64,000 nt of DNA, taken from the NCBI RefSeq assembly GCF_023556335.1, contig NZ_JAIKTS010000001.1:558001-622000 (forward strand), given 5' to 3'. Position numbers and translations under genes: made by a program. The DNA is from Stenotrophomonas mori (GTDB lineage Bacteria; Pseudomonadota; Gammaproteobacteria; Xanthomonadales; Xanthomonadaceae). Below are positions 45,713 to 54,971 of this stretch, in pieces; within the stretch, counting starts at the first letter, position 1, and each line of letters opens with the position of its first letter. Under the pieces are notes generated by a model. That model had not been told where the DNA came from. It saw nothing but the letters and a program-made list of their open reading frames with translations, and ran no database searches.

Positions 45713-47737
45713 TCAGCGCCAGAGCTTGATCTGCTCGGCCTCGTCACGCTGCATCGGCTGGCCCGGCTTGCACTGGAAGGCGGTGCCGAAGGCCGGCAGG
45801 TTGGCCAGCGGGCCGTTGGTGCGCCACTGGCCCGGCGCGCGCGGTTCGGCGGTCAGCCGCTGCAGGGCTTCGTTGGGCGCCAGCTGCTGCGCCCACAGGC
45901 CGGCCCAGGCCTGGAAGAAAGCCTGGCGGTCGCTCTGTCCGGCGTCGGGCTGGGCCGCGGTGAACGCCTCCCAGGCGATCTCCACGCCGGAGAGGTCGGC
46001 CATGTTCTCGTCGCGGGTCAGTTCGCCATTGACCTTCGCGTCCTTCACGCCCGGGAAGGCATAGCCGGCGTACTGCGCGGCGACCTGGTTGCCGATCAGC
46101 GTCCAGGCGCTCTTGTCGGCGGGCGTCCACCAGCTGCGCAGCTCGCCCTTGGCATCGACCAGGGCGCCCTTGGCGTCGATGGCCCGGCTGATCTCGTGGG
46201 CGACCAGCGCCCCGAAGGCGCCGAACCTGGCGGCGGTGCCGGCGGCCTCGCCGAAGATCGGTGCCTGGAGCGTGGCGGCGGTGACGATCAGGCGGTTCTG
46301 CGCCAGGTCGTAGGCCAGCGCCGGCTGCTGCGGCAGCACGTCCCAGCGGCGGTCGGCGTTGCCCTTGCCGATGCGCTTCATTTCCTGGGCATGGCGCCAG
46401 GTCGAGGCGATCAGCATGTTGCCGCCGAAACTGCCACGGCCCATGGGCTGCACCGTGTAGTCCAGGTCGCGCAGCGGCTTGCCGATCTCGATCTTGAGGG
46501 CGGCCAGCTTGGCTTCGGCCTCGGCCTTGGCGTCCTCGCTCATCCAGGTGCTGCGCTTGACCGCGGCGATCTGCGCCTCGCGGACCTGGTCGACCATCAG
46601 CGCCGCCTGGCGCAGGGTGTCGCGCTGGACATGGCGGGCCACGTACTCGTGGCCCAGCATCGGGCCGGCCGCGACATTGATGGCGTCGAGCACCTGCTCC
46701 CAGCGGGCCGGGGCGATGACCTCGCCGCGCAGCACGCGGCCGCGGAACTCGAATTCGGCGTCGCGGTAGGCCTGCGAGAGATAGGGGGCCATGGCGTCGC
46801 CGACCCGCCAGCGCAGGTAGGCCTTCCACTGCTCGGCCGGCAGGCGGCCGATCATGCCGTTGAGCTGCTGGAACAGTGCCGGATCGGACAGCGAGACGAG
46901 GTCGTCGTTGACGCCCTGCGCCTTCAGGAAGGCATCCAGCTGCAGGTTGCGGTAGCGGCCGGTGATCTCGCGGGTGGCCACCGGGGCGTAGTTGTTGAAC
47001 GGATTGTTGATGCCGGCCAGCGGCTGCGCGGTGCGCGCCAGTTCGGTTTCCAGCTGGATGACCAGGGCCGATTCGGCATCGAGCCGCGCGGCCGGGGTGC
47101 CGGTCAGCGCCAGGATCTGCTTCACGTACGCGCGGTAGCGCGCCATCAGCGCGACGGTATCGGCGTCGGTGCGGGTATAGAACGCAGGATCGGGCAGGCC
47201 CATGCCGCCCTGCATGAAGTAGCCGATGTGGCGGTCCAGTGCCTTCAGGTCCACGTCGGGGGCGAAATTGAACGCCACCGGGATGCCGACCTGGTGAAGG
47301 GCGGCGATCGAAGCCGGGATGTCCTTGGCCTTGCGGATGGCGTTGATGCGCGCCAGCAGCGGTGCGATCGGCTTGGAGCCGTCGGCCTCGACCGCGGCTT
47401 CGTCCAGGCCGCTGGCCCAGAAGTCGCCCAGCAGCTTCTGCACATTGCCCTGCGGTGCGCCCATCGCCTGTTCGAGCAGCTGGCGCTGCTGCTGGCGGGC
47501 GGTATCGGCCAGCGTGCCCAGGACGGTCACCGCGCCGGTCTGCGGTACCGGGGTGGCCTTGAGCCAGTCGGCATTGGCCAGCTCATGGAAATCGGTGCAG
47601 GCCGGGCTGACCGCGGGTGCCCGCGAGGGTGCCTTCTTGCGCGCGGCATCGGCGCCGGGAGAGGACAGCATGGCGACCAGGCCAAGGGCCAGTGCCAGGG
47701 AAAGCGGGCGAGCGTTGGGCATGTGCAACGAATCCAT
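45713..47737 (-). CDS. M13-family peptidase-like protein with broken zinc motif (likely pseudoenzyme)
   Basis: A 674-residue neprilysin/PepO-like protein with a signal peptide (ending about ADA). It keeps the N-terminal M13 region (WASGLDEAAVEADG), the ENMADLSGVEIAW third-ligand motif and the C-terminal CKPGQPM. The zinc motif HExxH reads HEISR (514-518): the second His is Arg, encoded by CGG at 46184-46186. The NAYYNP motif is also replaced (ALAYDL). It is therefore predicted not to bind catalytic zinc normally. The frame is intact over its whole length, so it is not a decaying gene. Starts at 47722 or TTG 47767 are alternatives. It is downstream of a normal M13 gene but separated by a terminator. 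Confidence 0.85.
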   Translation of the reverse strand: MDSLHMPNARPLSLALALGLVAMLSSPGADAARKKAPSRAPAVSPACTDFHELANADWLKATPVPQTGAVTVLGTLADTARQQQRQLLEQAMGAPQGNVQKLLGDFWASGLDEAAVEADGSKPIAPLLARINAIRKAKDIPASIAALHQVGIPVAFNFAPDVDLKALDRHIGYFMQGGMGLPDPAFYTRTDADTVALMARYRAYVKQILALTGTPAARLDAESALVIQLETELARTAQPLAGINNPFNNYAPVATREITGRYRNLQLDAFLKAQGVNDDLVSLSDPALFQQLNGMIGRLPAEQWKAYLRWRVGDAMAPYLSQAYRDAEFEFRGRVLRGEVIAPARWEQVLDAINVAAGPMLGHEYVARHVQRDTLRQAALMVDQVREAQIAAVKRSTWMSEDAKAEAEAKLAALKIEIGKPLRDLDYTVQPMGRGSFGGNMLIASTWRHAQEMKRIGKGNADRRWDVLPQQPALAYDLAQNRLIVTAATLQAPIFGEAAGTAARFGAFGALVAHEISRAIDAKGALVDAKGELRSWWTPADKSAWTLIGNQVAAQYAGYAFPGVKDAKVNGELTRDENMADLSGVEIAWEAFTAAQPDAGQSDRQAFFQAWAGLWAQQLAPNEALQRLTAEPRAPGQWRTNGPLANLPAFGTAFQCKPGQPMQRDEAEQIKLWR

Positions 47738-47895
47738 GGAGGATTGAAAGTGGCCGGAGTTTATCAAGCCGCCAGCAGGGAAAGTGCGTCGCCGCGGTTT
47801 GCCCGGACGGGAAGCCTGGGATGCCGCGCCCGGGTGCCGTTCCGGCGGCGCCGGGCCGCGATGCGGGGCACATCGCGACCGCGACCGGGCCCCGG

Positions 47896-47928
47896 AAAAA
47901 CGAAAGCCCGGAATGCTCCGGGCTTTCG
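47896..47928 (-). terminator. Terminator between the two M13 peptidase genes
   Basis: CGAAAGCCCGGA (47901-47912) pairs perfectly with TCCGGGCTTTCG (47917-47928) around ATGC, and TTTTT follows on the minus strand (47896-47900). It ends the upstream M13 transcript, so the two peptidase genes are probably transcribed separately. Confidence 0.88.
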
Positions 47929-47948
47929 TTGCGGCCAGTACTGCCGGC

Positions 47949-50045
47949 TTACCAGATCACCACCTGGTCATCGCCGGTGCGCGCCATCGGCGCGCCGGGC
48001 TTGCACTGGAACGCCGCACTGAAGGCCGGCAGGTTGGACGGCGCACCGATGGCACGGAACTGCGCCGGGGCGTGCGGGTCGGTCGCCAGGCGCACCCGGG
48101 CGTTCTCCGGGGTGTACTTGGTGCGCCACACCGTGGCCCAGTTGAAGAAGAAGCGCTGATCGCGGGTGAAGCCGTCGATCTTCGGGTCCTCCTTGCCGTC
48201 GCTGGCCTTCTGCAGGGCATCGTAGGCGGTGGCCAGGCCGCCGAGGTCGGCGATGTTCTCGCCCAGGGTCAGGTGGCCATCCACGTTCTGGCCGTCCACC
48301 TTGTAGGCGTTGAACTGCCTGACCAGCTTGCCGGTCAGGGCCTCGAAGCCCTTGCTGTCGGCGGGGGTCCACCAGTTCTCGAAATTGCCGGTCGGGCCGA
48401 AACGGCTGCCCTGGTCGTCGTAGCCATGGGTCATCTCATGGCCGATCACCGCGCCGATGCCGCCGTAGTTGAGGGCATCGTCGGCATCGGGGTCGAAGAA
48501 CGGCGGCTGCAGGATGGCGGCCGGGAACACGATCTCGTTCTGCAGCGGGTTGTAGTAGGCATTGACGGTCTGCGGGGTCATGCCCCATTCGGTCTTGTCC
48601 ACCGGCTGGCCGATCTTGGCCAGCTCCCACTTGTAGTTGAACGCGGTGGCCGCGCGGATGTTGCCCAGGTAGTCGTCGTGGGTGGTCTGCAGGCCGCTCC
48701 AGTCACGCCACTTGTCCGGGTAGCCGATCTTCGGGGTGAAGGTCTCCCACTTGGCGACCGCCTTGGCCTTGGTCTCGTCGCTCATCCAGGCCAGGTTCTC
48801 GATGCGCGCTTTCAGTGCGGCGGCGAGGTTCTTGACCAGTTCCTCCATCTTGGCCTTGGCCTCCGGCGAGAAGGCGACCTTGACGTACAGCTGCCCGAAG
48901 GCTTCGCCGGCATCGTTCTCGATGGTGCCCAGCACCTGCTTCCAGCGCGGCTTGTTCTCCTTCTGGCCGTTGAGCTCGCGGCCGTAGAACGCGTAGTTCT
49001 CCTGCACGAAATCCTTGCTCAGGTACGGCGAGGCACCGTCGACGGTGTGGAAGCGCAGGTAGGCGCGCCACACGCCCGGATCGGTATCGGCCAGCATCGT
49101 GCTGACTTCCTTGTGGAAGTCCGGCATGGCCAGCGAGAACGTTTCCGGCGCGGCGATGCCCTGGGCCTTGAAGAACTCGCTCCAGCTGAAGTTCGGGGTC
49201 AGCGCATCGGCATCGGCCACGGTGACCGGGTTGTAGTAGAGCGATACGTCGCGCGACAGCTCGACGCTGGACTTGGAGGCCTTGGCCAGGCGGGTCTCGA
49301 AGGCGACCACGTCCGCTGCCTGCTTGGCGGCGTCGTCTGCGGCGACACCGGACAGTTCGAGCACCTTGGCCACGTGCGCCTTGTAGGCGTCGAGCTTGTC
49401 GGCCTTGCTGGCGTCGGTGTAGTAGGTGGTGTCCGGCAGCCCAAGTCCGCCCTGGCTGGCGTAGGCCAGGTTCATGGCCGAGTTCTTGAAGTCCGCCTCC
49501 GGGCCGAAACCGAACAGCACGTTCTCGCCCTTGGCGGCGGTGGTGCGCAGGTACCCGGCGATCGCGGCGGTGTCCTGGAGGCCATCGATGGCCTCCAGGT
49601 CGGCCTTCAGCGGGGTGATGCCCAGTGCCTCGATCCGGGCTTCGTCCATGCCGGACGCCCAGAAGTCGCCGACGATCTTTTCCACGCCGGTGGCGTTCTT
49701 CAGCGCGGCGGCCTGCTCGGCCAGCTGGTGCTGCACGGCCACCGAGCGCTCGTCGAGGATGGTGAAGGCGCCCCAGCTGGTGCGGTCGGATGGAATCTCG
49801 TTGGCGTTCAGCCAGGTGTCGTTGACGTAGCCACCGAAGTCGGTGCAGGCGTCCTTCCCGGCATCCAGGTCGGCGGCGGTGAACGCGTTGTAGGCCGGCA
49901 GCTTGGATTCGTCCAGCTTCAGCTCGCTGGCGGCGGTGGCGGGGGCTCCGGCGTCGGCCGCCGGGGCAGGGGTCTTGTCGCAGCCGACCAGCACGGCCGA
50001 GACGGCCAGGGTCAGCAGGAGAATCTGGGGTTTGCGAACGATCAC
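47949..50045 (-). CDS. pepO: M13-family zinc metallopeptidase, lipoprotein (PepO-like)
   Basis: A 698-residue neprilysin-family peptidase. The signal ends in lipobox LVGC (about Cys22). The catalytic motifs are all intact: NAYYNPLQNEIVFPAAILQPPFF, HEMTH (536-540) in VIGHEMTHGYDDQG, ENIADLGGLATAYDAL and the C-terminal CKPGAPM ending in VVIW. It should be a membrane-anchored oligopeptidase outside the cytoplasm. The start is GTG at 50045 with AGGAGG six bases upstream. It is followed by its own terminator and then by a degenerate paralogue. Confidence 0.92.
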   Translation of the reverse strand: MIVRKPQILLLTLAVSAVLVGCDKTPAPAADAGAPATAASELKLDESKLPAYNAFTAADLDAGKDACTDFGGYVNDTWLNANEIPSDRTSWGAFTILDERSVAVQHQLAEQAAALKNATGVEKIVGDFWASGMDEARIEALGITPLKADLEAIDGLQDTAAIAGYLRTTAAKGENVLFGFGPEADFKNSAMNLAYASQGGLGLPDTTYYTDASKADKLDAYKAHVAKVLELSGVAADDAAKQAADVVAFETRLAKASKSSVELSRDVSLYYNPVTVADADALTPNFSWSEFFKAQGIAAPETFSLAMPDFHKEVSTMLADTDPGVWRAYLRFHTVDGASPYLSKDFVQENYAFYGRELNGQKENKPRWKQVLGTIENDAGEAFGQLYVKVAFSPEAKAKMEELVKNLAAALKARIENLAWMSDETKAKAVAKWETFTPKIGYPDKWRDWSGLQTTHDDYLGNIRAATAFNYKWELAKIGQPVDKTEWGMTPQTVNAYYNPLQNEIVFPAAILQPPFFDPDADDALNYGGIGAVIGHEMTHGYDDQGSRFGPTGNFENWWTPADSKGFEALTGKLVRQFNAYKVDGQNVDGHLTLGENIADLGGLATAYDALQKASDGKEDPKIDGFTRDQRFFFNWATVWRTKYTPENARVRLATDPHAPAQFRAIGAPSNLPAFSAAFQCKPGAPMARTGDDQVVIW

Positions 50046-50193
50046 GTAAGGCCTCCTGGCCGGGTGCTATGCAAGGGATCCCCCGGTCACGGGGGTGTGG
50101 GCAAAAGATACGCCTGTAACCGTGAGCGCAGGGGTGTCGAAGGTCATGACGGTCCCTGCCATGCCGCCGGCAACAGCGGGGTGGGCCGGCCGG

Positions 50194-50230
50194 AAAAACG
50201 ACAGCCCCCAGCAAGGGCCGGGGGCTGTCG
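50194..50230 (-). terminator. Orphan minus-strand terminator
   Basis: CGACAGCCCCC (50199-50209) pairs perfectly with GGGGGCTGTCG (50220-50230) around ten bases, followed by TTTTT on the minus strand. No intact minus-strand gene lies just upstream; only the gene remnant at 50283-50545 does. Confidence 0.85.
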
Positions 50231-50282
50231 AGGACGTCCGCACCTGCCTGAACAGGACGGTTGATGGGCGGATGCCGCTCTG

Positions 50283-50545
50283 TCAGAACCGGTAGGTCAT
50301 CGGGGCCAATCAATAAACATGAGCATGCGGTGGGCGTCGAGGCCGCACATGTCGATGCTCCGTGTACCGATGCCGTCTTCGGTCAGGTTATTGTCGAATG
50401 CCGTGTCGATGCCGGAGTTTAGGCGCAACGATGCTGGGGATATGCAGGAGCTCGATGACCGACGATCTGTCCGACCGACATTGGGTTCTCGCATTGGGTT
50501 CTCGTTCTTCCAGTGGTCCCGGATAAGCGGCAGAATGAAGGCCTG
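50283..50545 (-). pseudogene. 3' remnant of an outer-membrane (probably TonB-dependent receptor) gene
   Basis: One minus-strand frame reads LPLIRDHWKNENPM then, after a 13-bp duplication, continues to FDNNLTEDGIGTRSIDMCG and ends in FIDWPR. Another frame gives MTYRF-stop at 50283, the aromatic end expected of outer-membrane barrels. NNLTEDG and a final YRF are usual in the last strands of TonB-dependent receptors. The frames no longer join, and the perfect terminator 53 bases further on has no other gene to serve. I infer a decayed receptor that lost its 5' part when or after apbC took the upstream position. The family call is tentative. Confidence 0.4.
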
Positions 50546-50571
50546 CTTTCTGAAGGACCACTGCGCTTTCC

Positions 50572-51411
50572 ATGTCTGTCATTGCTCGAGCTCCCCAGCC
50601 CGGCCTTTCCCCCCATCCCCGGATCCGCAACGTCATCGCGGTCGCATCGGGCAAGGGCGGGGTGGGCAAGTCCACCACGACGGTCAACCTGGCCATGGCG
50701 CTGTGCCGGGCGGGCGTGCGGGTGGGGGTGCTGGATGCGGACATCTATGGCCCCAGCATCCCGGCGATGCTGGGGCTGAGCGGGCGGCCGGAGAGCCCGG
50801 ACAACAAGTCGATCGAGCCGATGCGGGCGTTCGGGGTGGAGGCGATGTCGATCGGCTTCCTGGTCGACCAGGACTCGCCGATGATCTGGCGCGGCCCGAT
50901 GGCCACCTCGGCCCTGACCCAGCTGTTCAACGATACCCGCTGGGACGACCTGGACATCCTGCTGATCGACCTGCCGCCGGGGACCGGCGACATCCAGCTC
51001 ACGCTTGCGCAGAAGATCCCGGTCGCCGGGGCGGTGGTGGTCACCACGCCCCAGGACATCGCCACGCTGGATGCGCGCAAGGCATTGAAAATGTTCGAGA
51101 AGGTCGAGGTTCCGGTGCTCGGCGTCGTCGAGAACATGGCGGTGCACACCTGCAGCGCCTGCGGCCATGTCGAGCACCTGTTCGGCGACGGCGGGGGACG
51201 GCGCATGGCCGAGCACTACGGGGTGCCGCTGCTGGGGTCGCTGCCGCTGGAGATCGGGATCCGCGAGCAGGGCGATGCCGGCACGCCGATCGTGGCCGCG
51301 GCACCGGAATCGGCCGCGGCCAGGGCCTACGTGGCCGCGGCGGAGCAGATGCTGGAGGCGCTCGGCAAGCGTCCCCGTGCCAGGATTCCGATCGTGTCCT
51401 CGCTGACCTGA
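50572..51411 (+). CDS. apbC: Iron-sulfur cluster carrier protein (Mrp/ApbC)
   Basis: A 279-residue Mrp/NBP35-type P-loop ATPase. The deviant Walker [10 protein letters not shown] (27-35), [26 protein letters not shown] and the cluster-binding CxxC (Cys194/Cys197 in CSACGH) are present. It carries Fe-S clusters to apoproteins. It lacks the N-terminal MIP18-like domain of longer homologues, as in many xanthomonads. It is upstream of dcd in the same direction. Confidence 0.93.
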   Translation: MSVIARAPQPGLSPHPRIRNVIAVASGKGGVGKSTTTVNLAMALCRAGVRVGVLDADIYGPSIPAMLGLSGRPESPDNKSIEPMRAFGVEAMSIGFLVDQDSPMIWRGPMATSALTQLFNDTRWDDLDILLIDLPPGTGDIQLTLAQKIPVAGAVVVTTPQDIATLDARKALKMFEKVEVPVLGVVENMAVHTCSACGHVEHLFGDGGGRRMAEHYGVPLLGSLPLEIGIREQGDAGTPIVAAAPESAAARAYVAAAEQMLEALGKRPRARIPIVSSLT

Positions 51412-51529
51412 GGCGGCCCGCCGGGCCTGCGGCCGGTCGCAGGCACGCCCGGCGGTGAGGGCGGGGCCGGCCGGCGCCGGGTGCGACCGGCTAGAATTCC
51501 GCCTTCCACACGATCTGTCAGGACCCCGA

Positions 51530-52117
51530 ATGAGCATCAAGAGCGACCGCTGGATCCGCCGCATGTCCGAGCAGCACGGCATGATCGAGCCGTACGAGGC
51601 CGGGCAGGTCCGGTTCGCCGACAGCGGCGGGGCAGACGGCCGGCGCATCGTCAGCTACGGCACGTCCAGCTACGGCTATGACGTGCGCTGCTCGCGCGAG
51701 TTCAAGGTGTTCACCAACATCAACTCGACCATCGTCGATCCCAAGCACTTCGACCCGAAGAGCTTCGTCGACATCGAGGCCGACGAGTGCATCATCCCGC
51801 CGAACTCGTTCGCGCTGGCACGCACGGTGGAGTACTTCCGCATCCCGCGCGACACGCTGGTGGTGTGCCTGGGCAAGAGCACCTACGCGCGCTGCGGCAT
51901 CATCGTCAACGTGACGCCGCTGGAGCCGGAGTGGGAGGGCCACGTGACCCTGGAGTTCTCCAACACCACGCCGCTGCCGGCACGCATCTACGCCAACGAG
52001 GGCGTGGCGCAGATGCTGTTCTTCCAGGCCGACAAGGACGATGTCTGCGAGACTTCGTACCGCGACCGCGGCGGCAAGTACCAGGGCCAGACCGGGGTGA
52101 CCCTGCCGCGCACCTGA
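51530..52117 (+). CDS. dcd: dCTP deaminase
   Basis: A 195-residue trimeric dCTP deaminase that makes dUTP for thymidylate synthesis. Family signatures: [98 protein letters not shown] (seen as one block) and the C-terminal [22 protein letters not shown] at 51492-51497 could be its -10 box. AGGA precedes the ATG. Confidence 0.96.
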   Translation: MSIKSDRWIRRMSEQHGMIEPYEAGQVRFADSGGADGRRIVSYGTSSYGYDVRCSREFKVFTNINSTIVDPKHFDPKSFVDIEADECIIPPNSFALARTVEYFRIPRDTLVVCLGKSTYARCGIIVNVTPLEPEWEGHVTLEFSNTTPLPARIYANEGVAQMLFFQADKDDVCETSYRDRGGKYQGQTGVTLPRT

Positions 52118-52142
52118 GCGGCGGCCGCGCCCGCATCAACGG

Positions 52143-52170
52143 CGAAGGGCGCGGAATTCCGCGCCCTTCG
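52143..52170. terminator. Bidirectional hairpin between dcd and the DUF5668-like gene
   Basis: CGAAGGGCGCGG (52143-52154) pairs perfectly with CCGCGCCCTTCG (52159-52170) around AATT. The T-run after it is short (TGTTT), but the place between convergent genes fits a shared terminator. Confidence 0.6.
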
Positions 52171-52195
52171 TGTTTCCGGCGGCCGGGGCTGCTTG

Positions 52196-52363
52196 CTACT
52201 TGCCGCGTCCGAACAGCATGCCGATGCCCACGGCCACGAGGATGGCCGGCCACCAGGTGGCCAGCATCGAACCGATGTTGCCGTTGATCCAGCCCAGGTT
52301 CTTGGCCAGGAAGAACAGGCCGACGGCGATCAGGATCAGGGCGGCGATCAGGTTGGAGCGCAT
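52196..52363 (-). CDS. Small two-helix membrane protein (DUF5668/LiaF N-terminal-like)
   Basis: A 55-residue protein beginning MRSNLIAALILIAVGLFFLAKNLG and ending WWPAILVAVGIGMLFGRGK. The two transmembrane helices separated by a short NLGWI...TWWPAIL loop match the DUF5668 family (also the N-terminal part of LiaF-type proteins). No function is known. It is convergent with dcd and upstream-adjacent to the HIT gene on the same strand. Confidence 0.72.
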   Translation of the reverse strand: MRSNLIAALILIAVGLFFLAKNLGWINGNIGSMLATWWPAILVAVGIGMLFGRGK

Positions 52364-52393
52364 CGACTTGCGTTTCCTTGCGTGGAGTGGCCG

Positions 52394-52816
52394 CTATCGT
52401 AGCCGCTGGCGCCAGATTTCGACACGCTCGGCCAGCACCGCCGGATCGAAGCGCTGGGCCTGGCCGCTGCCCCATACCGGTCCCGGCCAGGCGGCATCGC
52501 CCGGATACCGGCCGACCAGGTGGATGTGCAGTTGCGGCACGATGTTGCCCAGCGCGCCGATGTTGAGTTTGGCGACCTGCGGCTTCTGCTTCAGGTGGCG
52601 CGAAACCTGGTTGATCTCCGCCAGCAGCAGGCGCTGCTGGCCGCCATCCAGGTCGATCCATTCGCTGGCACCGGGTACGCGGGGGACCAGCACGACCCAC
52701 GGAAAGCGGTCGTCGTTCATCAGGCGGATCTGGGATAGAGGGCCGTCGGCGATCAGGACACTGTCGGCGGCAAGGCGGGAGTCGAGCTCGAAATCGGACG
52801 TCACAGCTTCGGTCAT
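52394..52816 (-). CDS. HIT-domain protein
   Basis: A 140-residue histidine-triad protein. The motif is QLHIHLVGR (H97, H99), the variant QLHxH in which the first His of HxHxH is Gln; the central catalytic His is kept. RFPWVVLVPRVPGASEWIDL matches the N-terminal strand region of the HIT-like subgroup found in proteobacteria. It probably cleaves nucleotide phosphoramidates or dinucleoside polyphosphates. Its ATG overlaps the stop of the hydrolase gene by four bases (ATGA). Confidence 0.85.
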   Translation of the reverse strand: MTEAVTSDFELDSRLAADSVLIADGPLSQIRLMNDDRFPWVVLVPRVPGASEWIDLDGGQQRLLLAEINQVSRHLKQKPQVAKLNIGALGNIVPQLHIHLVGRYPGDAAWPGPVWGSGQAQRFDPAVLAERVEIWRQRLR

Positions 52817-53472
52817 CGCAGGGTCTCGCTGAAGAAGGCCAAGGTGCGTTCGCGCGCCAGTGCGGCGCTTGGAGCGTGGTAGTGCGTGCCGACCTCGCGG
52901 TTGAAGGCGTGGTCGGCCGGGTACACGTATACCTGCATCGACGGTTGCTTTTCACGATGCGCTGCAACGGCGGCCGCCGGGATCGAGGCGTCCTGCGCAC
53001 CGAAATGGAAGATCGCCGGGGCCTTGAACGGGGTGTCCAGGAACGGCACGTTGCGCGCGCCGTAGTAGCTGGCCGAGGGCAGGCCCAGCCGCTGCGCGGC
53101 GAGCAGGGCGATGGTGCCGCCCCAGCAATAGCCCACGGTGCCGACCTTGCCGTGGCCGGCCAGGGCGCGGGCGGCGGCGGCCACGATGTCCAGCGCACGG
53201 TCCACGCCCAGTTCGTCCACCACTGCCTTGCCGCGGGCGGTGCCGGCGGCGTCGTAGTCCAGTTCCAGCCCGGGCTCCAGCGGGTCGAAGAGCGAGGGCG
53301 CCAGCACCGCATAGCCATCGCTGGCGTACCGGTCGGCGACGCCGCGGATGTGGGCGTTGGCCCCGAAGATTTCCTGTACCACCACCAGGCCGGCGTGTAC
53401 GCGGCCATCGGGCAGGGCCTGCCAGGCGCGTACCGGGCCGTGGACGGTGTCGAGGGTGATCCAGTGGCTCAT
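52813..53472 (-). CDS. Dienelactone hydrolase family protein
   Basis: A 219-residue alpha/beta hydrolase. The Cys-Asp-His triad is Cys116 in GYCWGG, Asp161 in FGAQDASIP and His188 in YPADHAFN. The GxCxGG elbow defines the dienelactone hydrolase family; natural substrates of chromosomal copies are usually unknown. GGAG lies five bases before the ATG at 53472. It is co-translated with the HIT gene through an ATGA overlap. Confidence 0.9.
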   Translation of the reverse strand: MSHWITLDTVHGPVRAWQALPDGRVHAGLVVVQEIFGANAHIRGVADRYASDGYAVLAPSLFDPLEPGLELDYDAAGTARGKAVVDELGVDRALDIVAAAARALAGHGKVGTVGYCWGGTIALLAAQRLGLPSASYYGARNVPFLDTPFKAPAIFHFGAQDASIPAAAVAAHREKQPSMQVYVYPADHAFNREVGTHYHAPSAALARERTLAFFSETLR

Positions 53473-53546
53473 GGGGACTCCAGGGTGGGGCGCAGGGGGC
53501 CACCCCATGTTAAGGCCGCCATCGGGTAGCGCCGGCACCCGGCCGG

Positions 53547-53552
53547 TATAAT
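53547..53552 (+). promoter_or_regulatory. TATAAT -10 box upstream of rimO
   Basis: A perfect TATAAT lies 58 bases before the rimO ATG, in the divergent spacer with the hydrolase gene. No good -35 is seen at the usual distance. Confidence 0.5.
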
Positions 53553-53609
53553 CGCCGCGCTTCCGGCCCCAGGTCATTCCGATCCCCGGCCCCCAGAACC
53601 GCAGACCCC

Positions 53610-54971
53610 ATGTCCCAGCTGAACCCCAAAGTCGGCTTTGTCAGCCTTGGCTGCCCGAAGGCCCTCGTCGATTCGGAGCGCATCCTTACCCAGCTGCGGG
53701 TGGAGGGCTACGACATCGTGCCGTCCTACGAGGCGGCCGACGTGGTGGTGGTCAACACCTGCGGTTTCATCGACTCGGCCGTGGCCGAATCGCTGGACGC
53801 CATCGGCGAGGCGATGAACGAGAACGGCAAGGTCATCGTCACCGGTTGCCTGGGCAAGAAGTCGGAGATGATCCGCGAGCAGTATCCGGACGTGCTGTCG
53901 GTGTCGGGCCCGCAGGACTACACCAGCGTGATGGACGCGGTGCACGCGGCGCTGCCGCCCCGGCACGATCCGTTCGTGGACCTGGTGCCCGACTACGGCG
54001 TCAAGCTGACGCCGCGGCACTATGCCTACCTGAAGATCTCCGAGGGCTGCAACCACCGTTGCAGTTTCTGCATCATCCCGTCGATGCGCGGCGACCTGGT
54101 GTCGCGCCCGGTCGAAGAGGTGCTGCGCGAGGCCGAGCGCCTGGTCAAGGGGGGAGTGCGCGAACTGCTGGTGGTGTCGCAGGACACCTCGGCCTACGGC
54201 GTGGACCGGCGGTACGCGCCGGGTACCTGGCGCGGCAGGGAGTACGCCACGCGCATGAAGGCGCTGTGCGAGGGCCTGTCCGAGCTGGAGGCGTGGACGC
54301 GCCTGCACTACGTCTATCCGTACCCGCACGTGGACGACGTGGTGCCGCTGATGGCCGAAGGGAAGATCCTGCCGTACCTGGACATCCCGTTCCAGCACGC
54401 CAGCCCGCGCATCCTCAAGCTGATGAAGCGCCCGGGCGCGGTCGACAAGACCCTAGAGCGGGTGCTGCGCTGGCGCGGGATCAGCCCGGACATCACCGTG
54501 CGTTCGACCTTCATCGTCGGCTTCCCGGGCGAGACCGAGGCCGAGTTCGAGCAGCTGCTGGAGTTCCTCGACGCCGCGCAGCTGGACCGGGTCGGCGCGT
54601 TCGCGTACTCGGCGGTCGAGGGCGCCACCGCCAACGCCTTGCCCGACCCGGTGCCCGAAGAGGTGAAGCAGGAGCGGCTGGCGCGCTTCATGGAGAAGCA
54701 GGCCGCCATTTCCGCCGCCCGGCTCGAAGCGAAGATCGGCAGCGTGCAGCAATGCCTGGTGGATGCCCTCGAGGACGGCATCGCGGTGGCGCGCTCCAAG
54801 GCCGATGCGCCGGAAATCGACGGTCTGGTGCATGTCCAGAACGCGGCCGACGCCGGGTTGCGCGTGGGCGATTTCGTCGATGTGGCGATCACCGACAGTG
54901 ACGAGCACGACCTGTTCGGCGATGCCCTCGCCGCACCGGCCAGCCGGTCGTTCGATCTCAAGGTGCTGTGA
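53610..54971 (+). CDS. rimO: Ribosomal protein S12 methylthiotransferase RimO
   Basis: A 453-residue radical-SAM methylthiotransferase that modifies Asp88 of ribosomal protein S12. The N-terminal domain has the three Cys of the auxiliary cluster ([31 protein letters not shown]), the radical-SAM CxxxCxxC is Cys147/151/154 in [10 protein letters not shown], and the TRAM domain is C-terminal. CxxSxRG-like [13 protein letters not shown] follows the SAM motif. A DUF3025 gene overlaps its stop by four bases. Confidence 0.96.
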   Translation: MSQLNPKVGFVSLGCPKALVDSERILTQLRVEGYDIVPSYEAADVVVVNTCGFIDSAVAESLDAIGEAMNENGKVIVTGCLGKKSEMIREQYPDVLSVSGPQDYTSVMDAVHAALPPRHDPFVDLVPDYGVKLTPRHYAYLKISEGCNHRCSFCIIPSMRGDLVSRPVEEVLREAERLVKGGVRELLVVSQDTSAYGVDRRYAPGTWRGREYATRMKALCEGLSELEAWTRLHYVYPYPHVDDVVPLMAEGKILPYLDIPFQHASPRILKLMKRPGAVDKTLERVLRWRGISPDITVRSTFIVGFPGETEAEFEQLLEFLDAAQLDRVGAFAYSAVEGATANALPDPVPEEVKQERLARFMEKQAAISAARLEAKIGSVQQCLVDALEDGIAVARSKADAPEIDGLVHVQNAADAGLRVGDFVDVAITDSDEHDLFGDALAAPASRSFDLKVL

